Shown here piece after piece: positions 20,198 through 27,939 of a stretch of 64,000 nucleotides of DNA. The DNA is from Trujillonella endophytica (GTDB lineage: Bacteria; Actinomycetota; Actinomycetes; Mycobacteriales; Geodermatophilaceae). Numbering within the stretch: position 1 is the first letter of the stretch; every line of letters begins with the position of its first letter. The position numbers were made by a program, and so were the translations under genes. The DNA is taken from NCBI RefSeq assembly GCF_019799905.1, contig NZ_JABGCI010000016.1, forward strand, positions 1 through 64,000, in the 5' to 3' direction. The notes beneath the pieces were generated by a model that was given only the letters and a program-made list of their open reading frames with translations, did no database searches and was not told the origin of the DNA.

Positions 20198-20228
20198 AGG
20201 AGGACCTCCTGCCCCCCTGCAGCGGGGC
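20198..20228. terminator. Bidirectional terminator-like repeat after pdxY
   Basis: Immediately after the pdxY stop, AGGAGGACCTCCT is a short palindrome. It is followed by GCCCC at 20211-20215, which pairs with GGGGC at 20224-20228. It separates converging pdxY and marR genes. Its CCTCCTGCCCCCC core also occurs after the HDOD gene near 51160 on the other strand. Confidence 0.55.
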
Positions 20229-20230
20229 CG

Positions 20231-20740
20231 TCAGTCCTCGGCGGCGTGCCTCTCCACCGACGCGAGCAGGTCGCGCAGGTCGTCGGCGATCCGGCGCAGC
20301 CGGGCGGCCGGCAGGTCGGCCAGCATCCGCTGCTGCTGCGCCAGCCCGGCGCCGACCGCCTCGTCGATGAGCGACCGCCCGCTGTCGGTGAGCCGCACCC
20401 GCAGGGCCCGGCGGTCGGCCGGGTCGGCCGTGCGCACGATGTGCCCGGCCTTCTCCAGCCGGTCCAGCCGGCTGGTCATGCCCCCGCTGCTGAGCATCAT
20501 CTCGGCGGTGAGCCGCCCGGGTGACAGCCCGTCCGCGCCGCCGGCGCGGCGCAGCGTCGCGAGGACGTCGAAGTCGGCCCGGGTGATGCCGAAGCGGGCG
20601 TGGAACCGCTCCTGCGCGTCGCCGGCCATCCGCGCGGCCCGGTAGATCCGGCCGAAGACCGCCATGGCGTCGGTCTCCAGGTCCGGCCGTTCCGCCGCCC
20701 ACTGCTCGACGATCGCGTCGACGCCGTCCCGCTCGGTCAT
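20231..20740 (-). CDS. MarR-family transcriptional regulator
   Basis: A 169-residue winged-helix regulator. The recognition helix region GRLTAEMMLSSGGMTSRLDRLEKAGHIVR and the wing TADPADRRALRVRLTDSGR are standard MarR features, and the terminal helices needed for dimerisation are present. The ATG at 20740 was preferred to an upstream extension because TERDGVDAIVEQW is the normal N-terminal helix. It is divergent from the EamA transporter gene with a matching palindrome between them, so it most likely represses itself and the transporter/epimerase unit in response to a small hydrophobic ligand. Confidence 0.92.
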   Translation of the reverse strand: MTERDGVDAIVEQWAAERPDLETDAMAVFGRIYRAARMAGDAQERFHARFGITRADFDVLATLRRAGGADGLSPGRLTAEMMLSSGGMTSRLDRLEKAGHIVRTADPADRRALRVRLTDSGRSLIDEAVGAGLAQQQRMLADLPAARLRRIADDLRDLLASVERHAAED

Positions 20741-20787
20741 GCGCTCAGCATCGCACACCTGTACGGGTCCGAGAAACACGCGCTCAA

Positions 20788-20807
20788 GTATCTTGACATC
20801 GAGATAC
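20788..20807. promoter_or_regulatory. MarR-type operator overlapping a -35 box
   Basis: GTATCT at 20788-20793 and AGATAC at 20802-20807 form an inverted repeat with an eight-base spacer. TTGACA at 20793-20798 lies within it and is a consensus -35. Binding by the adjacent MarR protein would block the transporter promoter. No obvious -10 for this -35 was found. Confidence 0.7.
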
Positions 20808-20829
20808 ATGGAGGCGAACGATCGCCGTC

Positions 20830-21756
20830 ATGACCGCCACTGCCGCTCTGCCCGCGCCGGTGGCCGTCCCGACGACCCGCCGGCTCGGCCTCCTCACCCT
20901 CACCCTCGCCACGGCCCTCGCCCCCGTCACCTGGGGGACCACCTACGTGGTCACCACCGAGTGGCTGCCGCCCGACCGCCCCCTCCTCGCCGCCACGGTG
21001 CGGGCACTGCCCGCCGGGCTGCTGCTCGTCGCCATCGGCCGCCACCTGCCCCGCGGCGCCTGGTGGTGGAAGGCGGCCGTGCTGGGCGTCCTCAACATGG
21101 GCGCCTTCTTCGCGCTGCTGTTCGTCGCCGCCTACCGGCTGCCCGGCGGGGTCGCGGCGATCCTCGGCGCCGCCCAGCCGCTGCTCGTCGCCGTGCTCGC
21201 GGTCCCTCTCCTCGGCGAGCGGCTCCGCGGGCGCACCCTGCTGCTGGGCCTGCTCGGCGTGGCCGGCGTCGGGCTCATCGTCGTCACCGGCCCAGTCGCC
21301 CTCGACCCGGTCGGCGTCGTCGCCGGGCTGGCCGGGACCGCGAGCATGGGCACCGGCGTCGTCCTCACCAAGCGGTGGGGCCGGCCGGTCCCGGTGCTCG
21401 CCTTCACCGGCTGGCAGCTGGCCGCCGGCGGCCTGTTCCTGCTGCCGCTGGCCCTGGCGTTCGAGGGGCTGCCGCCCGCGCTGACCGGCGGCGAGGTCGG
21501 CGGCCTGCTCTACCTGGCCACGGTCAACACCGCGCTGGCCTACGTGCTGTGGCTGCGCGGCGTCGGCGCGCTGCCCACCGCGCGGGTCAGCTTCCTGGCG
21601 CTGCTCTCCCCCGTGGTCGCCGCGACCGCGGGCTGGGTGCTGCTCGGCCAGGTGCTGTCGCCCCTCCAGCTCGCCGGCATGACCCTCGCGCTGGCCGCCG
21701 TCGTCCTGGCCCAGCGCTCCCCCACCCCCACCCCCACCCGCACCACCACCCCCTGA
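20830..21756 (+). CDS. EamA/DMT-family transporter
   Basis: A 308-residue membrane protein with ten predicted helices in two EamA repeats. The first repeat includes LAPVTWGTTYVVTTEWLPP and VAAYRLPGGVAAILGAAQPLLVA-like segments. The second includes AYVLWLRGVGALPTARVSFL and the end of the last helix ALAAVVLAQRS. The C-terminus is a short Pro/Thr tail. DMT proteins of this group export amino acids, purines or drugs. Position behind a MarR operator suggests an efflux role triggered by the exported compound. A GGAG lies 16 bases upstream of the ATG, rather far for a normal ribosome site. Confidence 0.88.
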   Translation: MTATAALPAPVAVPTTRRLGLLTLTLATALAPVTWGTTYVVTTEWLPPDRPLLAATVRALPAGLLLVAIGRHLPRGAWWWKAAVLGVLNMGAFFALLFVAAYRLPGGVAAILGAAQPLLVAVLAVPLLGERLRGRTLLLGLLGVAGVGLIVVTGPVALDPVGVVAGLAGTASMGTGVVLTKRWGRPVPVLAFTGWQLAAGGLFLLPLALAFEGLPPALTGGEVGGLLYLATVNTALAYVLWLRGVGALPTARVSFLALLSPVVAATAGWVLLGQVLSPLQLAGMTLALAAVVLAQRSPTPTPTRTTTP

Positions 21757-21769
21757 GAGGACCGACCCC

Positions 21770-22645
21770 ATGCACGTCTTCCTGACCGGCGGCACCGGCC
21801 TGATCGGCTCCGCCGTCCTCACCGCCCTGCTCGCCGACGGCCACACCGTCTCTGCGCTGGCCCGCAGCGACGGCTCGGCCGCTCGCCTCACCGCCGCCGG
21901 CGCGGCCGTCGTCCGCGGTGACCTCACCGACGGCCGGCTGCTCGCCGCGGCCGCCCGCGCGACCGACGGGTTCGTGCACACCGCGTCCCCCGGCGACGAG
22001 AGCAGCGCCGCCGTCGACGCGGCCCTCCTCGACGCCGTCCTGCCCGCCCTCGCCGGGACCGGCAAGCCGTACGTGCACACCAGCGGCGCGTGGGTGCTGG
22101 GCGACGGCGAGGTCGACGAGGCGACGCCCGCCGACCCGCCGGAGCTCACCGCCTGGCGGGTGCCCCTCGACGCCCGGGTGCGGGCGGCCGCCGCGACCGG
22201 CGTCCGCAGCGTCGTGCTGGCGCCCGGCATCGTGCACGCCCCGGGCGCCGGCATCGCCGCCGCGGTGATCGGGGGCGCGCCGCGCACGCCCGAGGGTGCG
22301 CTCGTCCTCCCCGGCAGCGGGGACCAGCACTGGACCACCGTGCACGCCGGCGACCTCGGCCGGCTCTACTCCCTGGCCCTGTGGGTCGCCCCGGCCGGCA
22401 GCTGGTACCTGGGCGTCAGCGGGCACAACCCGACCGTGCGGGAGATCGGGATCGCGGCGTCCGGGGGCGACGTGGTGGGGACCTCCCCCGCCGAGACCGT
22501 CGGCCGGCTCGGCCTGTTCGGCGCGGCGCTGCTGCTCGACCAGCAGGCGACCGGCGACCGCGCGCGCACCGAGCTCGGCTGGGCGCCGGCCGGGCCGGCG
22601 CTGCTCGACGAGCTGCGCGCCGCGGCGCCCGCGCTCAGCCGCTGA
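21770..22645 (+). CDS. NAD(P)-dependent epimerase/dehydratase-like protein
   Basis: A 291-residue extended SDR. The nucleotide site TGGTGLIGSAV is at residues 6-16. The usual Tyr-x3-Lys is not seen as such: the catalytic-region sequence reads VHTSGAWVLGD, so it belongs with atypical SDRs whose catalysis is uncertain. The C-terminal half holds a DQHWTTVHAGDLGRLY substrate-side segment common in actinobacterial relatives. It follows the EamA gene by 13 bases and is probably in the same MarR-controlled unit. Its last 11 bases overlap the converging IclR gene. Confidence 0.82.
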   Translation: MHVFLTGGTGLIGSAVLTALLADGHTVSALARSDGSAARLTAAGAAVVRGDLTDGRLLAAAARATDGFVHTASPGDESSAAVDAALLDAVLPALAGTGKPYVHTSGAWVLGDGEVDEATPADPPELTAWRVPLDARVRAAAATGVRSVVLAPGIVHAPGAGIAAAVIGGAPRTPEGALVLPGSGDQHWTTVHAGDLGRLYSLALWVAPAGSWYLGVSGHNPTVREIGIAASGGDVVGTSPAETVGRLGLFGAALLLDQQATGDRARTELGWAPAGPALLDELRAAAPALSR

Positions 22646-23423
22646 CGCCGTCGCCGGGGACCACCGGCCACGTCCGCGCCGCCGTCGGGCCCAGCGTCCG
22701 CGAGATGCCCCGGGCGGCGGCGCGGACGCCGGGCGTCAGCGCACGGACGGCGGCCGGCGACTCCCCGCGGACGACGACCGACAGCGCCGCCACCACGTCG
22801 TCCCCCGCGGTGATCGGCGCGGCGACCGACACGGCGTCGGTGGTGACCTGGCGGTCGCTGACGGCCACGCCGGTGCGCCGGACCTCGGCGAGCACCCGGC
22901 GCAGCTGCCGCGGGTCGGTGAGCGTGTGCGGGGTGTGCCGCTGCAGCGGACCGGCCAGCACCCGTTCCTGGACCTCGGCCGGCGCGTGCGCCAGCAGCAC
23001 CAGCCCCACACCGGTGGGCGGCAGGGCGAACCGGCCGCCCACCTGGGTGTGCACCGGCACCGCGTCCCGGCCGGCGAAGCGCTCCACGAAGACCAGCTCG
23101 GTGTCGTCGCGCACGGCCAGCTGCACGTTCTGATGGGTCACCTCGTAGAGGTCCTCCATGAACGGCAGCGCCGCCTCCCGCAGGCCCAGCCCGCGCGGCG
23201 CCAGCGCACCGAGCTCCCACAGCCGCAGGCCGATCCGCAGCCGGCCGTCGGGCCCCCGCTCCAGCCCGCCCCAGTCGCGCAGCTCGGCGACGACCCGGTG
23301 CGCGGTCGACAGCGGCAGGCCGGTCGCCCGGGCGAGCTCGGACAGGGTGAGGGCCGGCCGCTCGCGGCTGAACGCGGAGAGGACGGCCAGGACCTTGCCC
23401 CCCGCCGTCCGGTCGGCGCTCAG
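22635..23423 (-). CDS. IclR-family regulator with an apparent CTG start
   Basis: A 262-residue IclR regulator with an intact N-terminal winged helix (LTLSELARATGLPLSTAHRV, about residues 25-44) and effector domain. In its frame there is no ATG, GTG or TTG between an upstream TGA and residue 89. The first sensible start is CTG at 23423-23421, with GAGGAG six bases upstream and a normal family N-terminus (SADRTAGGKVLAVLSAF). Starting at the next ATG (23159) would delete the DNA-binding domain. It is coupled to the reductase gene, whose stop overlaps the ribosome site. It probably regulates the vanillate-type operon. It resembles the regulator at 41528. Confidence 0.85.
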   Translation of the reverse strand: MSADRTAGGKVLAVLSAFSRERPALTLSELARATGLPLSTAHRVVAELRDWGGLERGPDGRLRIGLRLWELGALAPRGLGLREAALPFMEDLYEVTHQNVQLAVRDDTELVFVERFAGRDAVPVHTQVGGRFALPPTGVGLVLLAHAPAEVQERVLAGPLQRHTPHTLTDPRQLRRVLAEVRRTGVAVSDRQVTTDAVSVAAPITAGDDVVAALSVVVRGESPAAVRALTPGVRAAARGISRTLGPTAARTWPVVPGDGVSG

Positions 23424-23433
23424 GGGACGCTCC

Positions 23434-24387
23434 TCAGAGGTCGAGCACGAGTCGCGGGCCGGCCGCGCGGGAGACGCACACGAACATGGTGTCGTTCGCG
23501 GCCTGCTCCGCGGGGGTCAGCAGCGAGTCGCGGTGGTCGACCTCTCCCCCGAGCACCCCGGTCTCGCAGGTGCCGCACGTCCCCTCGGTGCACGAGGACA
23601 GGACGTCGACGCCGGCCTCCTCGAGCACCTGCAGCACGGACTTCTCCGGCGGCACCGTGAGCACCTCGCCGGTGGTGGCGAGCTCGACCTCGAAGGCGTC
23701 GGAGCGCACCGGCTCGCCGGCGTCCCTGGGGGTGAACCGCTCGACGTGCAGGGCGCCCTCGGGCCAGGCGGCACAGCGGGCCTCGACCGCGGCCAGCAGC
23801 GGCTCGGGGCCGCAGCAGTAGACCAGCGTGTCCGGCCGGGGCACGCCGAGCAGGCGGTCGAGGTCGATGAGGCCCACCTCGTCCTGCGGGTGCAGGGTGA
23901 TCCGCTCCCCCGTTGCGTCCTCCAGCGCCTCGAGGAACGCCATCGAGCGGCGGCTGCGGCCCCCGTAGTGCAGCTCCCACTCCCGGCCGGCGGCCTCGGT
24001 CGCCCGCAGCATCGGCAGGATCGGGGTGATCCCGATGCCTCCGGCGACGAACAGGTAGCGGGGCGCCTCGGCCAGCGGGAAGTGGTTGCGCGGCCCGCGG
24101 ACGCCGACCGTCGCGCCCTCGACCAGCTGCTCGTGCACGTGTACGGAGCCGCCGCGGCCCTCGGGCTCGCGCAGCACCGCCACCCGCCACAGGGTGCGGT
24201 CGGCGGGGTCGCCGCACAGCGAGTACTGCCGGACCAGCCCGTCGGCCAGCACGAGGTCGACGTGCGCCCCGGGCTCCCAGGCGGGCAGCTCGGCACCGGC
24301 GGGGTCGCGCAGGTCGAGGACGACGACCCCCTCGGCCCCGGTGGTCCGGCGGTCGACGCGCAGCGCCTGCTCGGCGTCGGTGGTCAC
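23434..24387 (-). CDS. vanB: PDR/VanB-type oxygenase reductase
   Basis: A 317-residue phthalate-dioxygenase-reductase-type protein. An FMN/NAD(P)H reductase part is followed by a C-terminal plant-type [2Fe-2S] domain. Visible elements are the flavin site RQYSLCGD, the nucleotide site GGIGITPILPML, YCCGPEPLL, and the cluster ligands in SCTEGTCGTCETG with a distant final Cys in FVCVSR. It transfers electrons from NAD(P)H to a Rieske oxygenase, presumably the VanA-like protein two genes upstream. The GTG start has AGGAG upstream. Operon order is oxygenase, small protein, reductase, regulator. Confidence 0.92.
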   Translation of the reverse strand: MTTDAEQALRVDRRTTGAEGVVVLDLRDPAGAELPAWEPGAHVDLVLADGLVRQYSLCGDPADRTLWRVAVLREPEGRGGSVHVHEQLVEGATVGVRGPRNHFPLAEAPRYLFVAGGIGITPILPMLRATEAAGREWELHYGGRSRRSMAFLEALEDATGERITLHPQDEVGLIDLDRLLGVPRPDTLVYCCGPEPLLAAVEARCAAWPEGALHVERFTPRDAGEPVRSDAFEVELATTGEVLTVPPEKSVLQVLEEAGVDVLSSCTEGTCGTCETGVLGGEVDHRDSLLTPAEQAANDTMFVCVSRAAGPRLVLDL

Positions 24388-24399
24388 GCGGGGCTCCTC

Positions 24400-24666
24400 C
24401 TAGACGAGCGCGGGCACACGCGTACGCGGCTCGGTGATCAGGTGCGCGGGCGGCGGCGGCAGCTCGGCCTGCGGCGGGGGGACGCCGGGTCCGCCGGCGG
24501 GGTGGTCGGGGTGGGCGAGCAGCCACTCCCACATGAGTGCGGGGTCCTCCCCCTGCGCCTCGGCGCCGCAGTGGCACCGGCCGCGCAGCCGGTCCGAGCC
24601 GGGCAGCCACTCGACCCGCAGCACGGCGTCCCCGCCGAGCGAGCCGGTGGACAGGTCGGCGCTCAC
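24400..24666 (-). CDS. Small Cys-containing protein of the vanillate-type operon
   Basis: An 88-residue protein lodged between oxygenase and reductase genes. Its GTG overlaps the oxygenase stop (GTGA), and it ends 12 bases before the reductase start, so it is made stoichiometrically with them. A GRCHCGAEAQGEDP segment near residue 30 gives a Cys-x-Cys with a nearby His, followed by MWEWLLAHPDHP. The C-terminal 35 residues are Pro-rich. I do not know a named family. It could be a metal-binding accessory factor or docking peptide for the Rieske system. The strict position supports that it is a real gene. Confidence 0.65.
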   Translation of the reverse strand: MSADLSTGSLGGDAVLRVEWLPGSDRLRGRCHCGAEAQGEDPALMWEWLLAHPDHPAGGPGVPPPQAELPPPPAHLITEPRTRVPALV

Positions 24667-25721
24667 CGGGCGGCGGCGGGGGCGGCCGCCTCGGCACCGG
24701 CCAGGCGGGCGATCATCCGGCGCGCGGCCAGCCCGCCGGTGTCGATGTTGATCGACAGCTCCTGATAGCCGTCGGGCTCGGTGGCGATGACCTGCTCGAG
24801 CTTGTCGAGGGCGACGACGTCCTGGAGGACGACGGTGCGGTTGTTCTCGGCGAGGAAGGCCGACACCCCCTCGTCGTCGACGGCGAAGTCGCGGGCCACG
24901 GCCCAGAAGTCGTGCGTGGAGTGCTCGGTCTCCGGCGTGATGGCGTAGACGACCTCCACGTGGAAGGCGTCGGGGTCGCTCCCGTCGTCGTTCGGCACCG
25001 AGCCCACGGGCGCGATCCGGGAGTGCAGCTTGTACAGGCACGGCGGCGTGAACTCGATGTCCTGCCAGCGGGAGATCCGCCCCTGCAGGCCGGTGCTGTT
25101 GCTGTAGAAGGGCGGGCACTCGGCGTCGGCCATGTGCCGGCTGACGTAGACGATCCCGGCCTCGTCGTCGACCTCGGTGGTGATCGGCGTCTGCGCCACC
25201 TCGGGGGTCCCGATGTAGCCGCCGTGCAGGTAGGTCTCGTGGGAGAGGTCCATGAGGTTGTCGACCAGCAGGCTGGCCCGGGCGGCCAGCGGCTCCATGC
25301 CCGAGACCGTCGTCCAGCCGGCCATGTCCAGCCACGGCGCGCGGGGGATGCGGGTGGTCTCGGCCCCGGCCGGGTCGCCGACGAAGACCCAGACGAAGGA
25401 GTCCTGCTCGACCACCGGGTAGCTCTTCAGCCGCGCCGTCCGCGGCACCCGCGTCTGGCCGGGCACCGCGACGCAGACGCCGTCGGCCCCGTACGTGAAG
25501 CCGTGGTAGCCGCAGACCACCGTGTCGCCGGAGAGGTGGCTCGGGGCCTCCGACAGCGGGAAGCGGCGGTGCACGCAGCGGTCGCTCATCGCGGTGACCT
25601 GACCGGCCTCGGTGCGCCAGAACAGGATCGACTCCCCGCAGATCGTGCGGCTGAACAGCTCCCGCCCGATCTCTCGGCCGTAGGCGGCCACGTACCACTG
25701 GTCGCGGACGATCGACGTCAT
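24663..25721 (-). CDS. vanA: Vanillate O-demethylase-like Rieske oxygenase
   Basis: A 352-residue Rieske oxygenase of VanA length. Cluster ligands are DRCVHRRFPL and VVCGYHGFTY; the iron-site motif DLSHETYLHGGYIG carries both histidines. The family removes methyl groups from methoxylated benzoates, vanillate to protocatechuate being the classic case, with release of formaldehyde. This would link to the pca genes at 37-41 kb. GAGGAGCG precedes the ATG; a longer N-terminus from 25772 is unlikely. Substrate specificity inside this family (vanillate, syringate, veratrate, dicamba) cannot be fixed from sequence alone. Confidence 0.85.
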   Translation of the reverse strand: MTSIVRDQWYVAAYGREIGRELFSRTICGESILFWRTEAGQVTAMSDRCVHRRFPLSEAPSHLSGDTVVCGYHGFTYGADGVCVAVPGQTRVPRTARLKSYPVVEQDSFVWVFVGDPAGAETTRIPRAPWLDMAGWTTVSGMEPLAARASLLVDNLMDLSHETYLHGGYIGTPEVAQTPITTEVDDEAGIVYVSRHMADAECPPFYSNSTGLQGRISRWQDIEFTPPCLYKLHSRIAPVGSVPNDDGSDPDAFHVEVVYAITPETEHSTHDFWAVARDFAVDDEGVSAFLAENNRTVVLQDVVALDKLEQVIATEPDGYQELSINIDTGGLAARRMIARLAGAEAAAPAAAR

Positions 25722-25815
25722 GCTCGCTCCTCGGGCTCGGACTCCATCCGATCCCAGGGTGACCGCCGTCACCGCGCCGGACCGAGACCCCTTCCGTCTG
25801 GCGGAAGGCTTCTCG

Positions 25816-26586
25816 TCAGGGCAGCCGGTAGACGGCGTCCGGGACGTCGGTGACGAACATGTGCCCCGGCGCGTGGGTGATCGCCAGCGGCGGCCGGGAC
25901 GCGAGGACGGCGGCCTGCGGCGTCACACCGCAGGCCCAGAACACCGGCACGTCACCGGGCTCGGCCTCGACCGGGTCGCCGTAGTCGGGCGCGCCCAGGT
26001 CCGCGATGCCCAGCGCGTCGGGGGCGCCGACGTGCACCGGCGCCCCGTGCACCTGCGGCATCCGGGCGGTCACCTGGACGGCGGCGGGCACCAGCGCCGC
26101 GGGCACCGGCCGCATCGACACGACCAGCGGCCCCGACAACCGGCCGGCGGGACGGCAGGGCACCGACGTCCGGTACATCGACACGTTGCGGCCCTGCTCG
26201 ATGTTGCGCACCGGCACCCCGGCGTCCAGCAGTGCCGTCTCGAAGCTGAAGCTGCAGCCGATCAGGAAGGCGACCAGGTCGTCGCGCCACACGTCACGGA
26301 CGTCGGTCGGCTCGTCGACCAGCTCGCCGTCCCGCCACACCCGGTAGCGCGGCAGGTCGGTGCGCAGGTCGGCGCCGGGCGCCAGCGCCGTCCCCGGCGA
26401 GCCGGGGTCGGTCACCTCCAGCACCGGGACCGGCTGCGGGTTCCGCTGGGCGAACAGCAGCATGTCCCAGGCCCAGTCCTGCGGCAGGACGACGAGGTTG
26501 GCCTGCGTGTGGCCCGGCGCGGCGCCCGACGTCGGCACCGCCAGGCCGGCGCGGTACTGCGCGCGGTGCTCGGCGGGACTGGCCAT
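25816..26586 (-). CDS. DUF1445 / D-glutamate-cyclase-family putative hydro-lyase (YcsI-like)
   Basis: A 256-residue protein of the YcsI/DUF1445 family. Signature segments are HTQANLVVLP, FLIGCSFSFE, GRNVSMYRT, VVSMRP, FWACGVTPQAAVL and APGHMFVTD. Relatives are grouped with D-glutamate cyclase, which makes 5-oxo-D-proline. In Bacillus, ycsI sits with ycsG, ycsF and kipI/kipA. Here the matching NRAMP-pxpABC genes lie five kilobases away on the other strand, so the two loci may supply and consume 5-oxoproline (inference). ATG at 26586; the next gene upstream starts 18 bases away and may be cotranscribed. Confidence 0.82.
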   Translation of the reverse strand: MASPAEHRAQYRAGLAVPTSGAAPGHTQANLVVLPQDWAWDMLLFAQRNPQPVPVLEVTDPGSPGTALAPGADLRTDLPRYRVWRDGELVDEPTDVRDVWRDDLVAFLIGCSFSFETALLDAGVPVRNIEQGRNVSMYRTSVPCRPAGRLSGPLVVSMRPVPAALVPAAVQVTARMPQVHGAPVHVGAPDALGIADLGAPDYGDPVEAEPGDVPVFWACGVTPQAAVLASRPPLAITHAPGHMFVTDVPDAVYRLP

Positions 26587-26603
26587 GCCCCCATGGTCCC
26601 GGC

Positions 26604-27031
26604 TCACGGGTGCATGCGCGCGCCCTTGACCACCTTGTCGATCGCATTGCGCGGCCCGTGCACCCCGAAGTTGACCAGCGCCAGCTCCCCCCGGGGCACC
26701 GCGGCGACCGCCGCGCGGTTGGCCGCGTCGTGGCCCGTGGCGAACAGCTCCTCGGTGAACACGCTGACCGGCAGGCCGCGACCCACGGCCCGCTCGTGCG
26801 CCGCGCCGCGCCGATGACCGTGCCGTCGGCCTCGAGCACCACCACCGGCTGCCGGAACATCGGCAGGTAGCCGGTGCCGTCGGCGTCCGCGTACGGCTCG
26901 CCGAGCAGCTCCGGCACGGCACCGGCGATGCCGCTGGCGAGGAAGGCGACGACGTTGAGCCGCTGCCAGCCCGCGAGGTCGTCCCGCAGCACGACGGCGA
27001 TCTTGGTGTCGAAGCGCACCGGCTCGGTCAT
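26604..27031 (-). pseudogene. DUF2000-family protein interrupted by a pentamer-repeat frameshift
   Basis: The first part reads from ATG 27031 (TEPVRFDTKIAVVLRDD) to VIGAA and then runs into GC-rich nonsense. The family C-terminus (RGLPVSVFTEELFATG and GPRNAIDKVVKG) is in another frame and stops at 26604. The shift falls exactly in three copies of the pentamer GGCGC (26798-26812). Removing one copy would join VIGAA directly to HERAVGRGL and give a full 140-residue DUF2000 protein. Either this is a recent mutation, a sequencing error, or a slippage switch. DUF2000 function is unknown. A good GGAGGGA precedes the start. Confidence 0.85.
26798..26812 (-). repeat. Three tandem GGCGC pentamers at the DUF2000 frameshift
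   Basis: Reading the minus strand, GGCGC is repeated three times within the coding region. Two copies would restore the frame and three break it. Short tandem repeats whose unit is not a multiple of three are classic slippage sites. Confidence 0.9.
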
Positions 27032-27128
27032 GGGTCCCTCCGCTCCGCCGCCGGCGACCTGCCGGCGCGCACGGACCACACTGGGCCGGTGCGGAGGTGC
27101 GGTCTCGGACGTTCCTGACCCGGCCCGG

Positions 27129-27917
27129 GTGGAGCGGGTGCGGGCCTGGCGCCCGTCGGTGCCCGGCGTCAGCGAGGTGCTGCACGCGCGGTTCGTCGCG
27201 CACGCCTACCCCGCCCACACGCACGACGAGTGGACGCTGCTGCTCGTCGACTCCGGGGCCGTCCGGTACGACCTCGGCCGCCGGGAGCACGGCGCCCTGG
27301 CGGGGCAGGTGACGGTGCTGCCCCCGCACGTCGCCCACACCGGCCGCGCCGTCGGCGACGCGGGCTTCCGCAAGCGCGTCGTCTACGTCGAGCCCTCGTT
27401 GGTGCCGCCGGAGCTCACCGGGCGCGCCGTCGACGGTCCCGCCCTCCCCGATCCGCTGCTGGCCCACCGGGTCGGGCAGCTGCACCGGGCGCTGGCCGCC
27501 CGCGGCGAGGAGATGGAGGCCGAGAGCCGGCTCGCCCTCGTCCTGGGCCGGGTCGCCGACCACCTCCGGAGCCGGCCGGCGGGTGCGGCGGCGCCCGCCC
27601 GGCGGGCCGTCCCCGAGGACCTGCGGGACCTGCTCGACGCCACGATGGCCGAGGGGCTGCCCCTGCGGACGGCGGCGGACCTGCTCGGCGTGCACCCCGA
27701 CTCGCTGGTCCGCGCGTTCAGCCGGGCGTTCGGACTACCGCCGCACCAGTACGTCATCGGCCGGCGGGTCGACGCCGCCCGGCACCGGTTGCTCGCCGGC
27801 GAGCCGCCCGCCGAGGTGGCGACGGTGGTCGGCTTCTGCGACCAGGCGCACCTGACCCGGCACTTCCGCCGGGTGCTCGGCACCAGCCCCGCCCGCTACG
27901 CGCGGTCGCGCGCCTGA
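27129..27917 (+). CDS. AraC-family transcriptional regulator
   Basis: About 262 residues: an N-terminal cupin-like ligand domain (HAYPAHTHDEWTLLLVDSG, then VLPPHVAHTG) and a C-terminal double helix-turn-helix (LRTAADLLGVHPDSLVRAF and AEVATVVGFCDQAHLTRHFR). The exact start is uncertain. GTG 27129 leads directly into the family N-terminus, but ribosome signals are weak; the only longer alternative is an ATG at 27030, which overlaps the DUF2000 start. It is divergent from the DUF2000/DUF1445 genes and probably regulates them. Confidence 0.88.
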   Translation: MERVRAWRPSVPGVSEVLHARFVAHAYPAHTHDEWTLLLVDSGAVRYDLGRREHGALAGQVTVLPPHVAHTGRAVGDAGFRKRVVYVEPSLVPPELTGRAVDGPALPDPLLAHRVGQLHRALAARGEEMEAESRLALVLGRVADHLRSRPAGAAAPARRAVPEDLRDLLDATMAEGLPLRTAADLLGVHPDSLVRAFSRAFGLPPHQYVIGRRVDAARHRLLAGEPPAEVATVVGFCDQAHLTRHFRRVLGTSPARYARSRA

Positions 27918-27939
27918 CGCCGGCCGCCGGGTCCGTGAC

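Noticed and set aside
22635..23159. IclR gene starting at ATG 23159
   Set aside because: This would leave only the effector domain, although an intact winged-helix domain is encoded in the same frame directly upstream.
27089..27118. Leaderless start at GTG 27089 for the AraC gene
   Set aside because: A CACACT box ends six bases upstream, but this GTG is out of frame with the AraC protein and meets a stop after nine codons.
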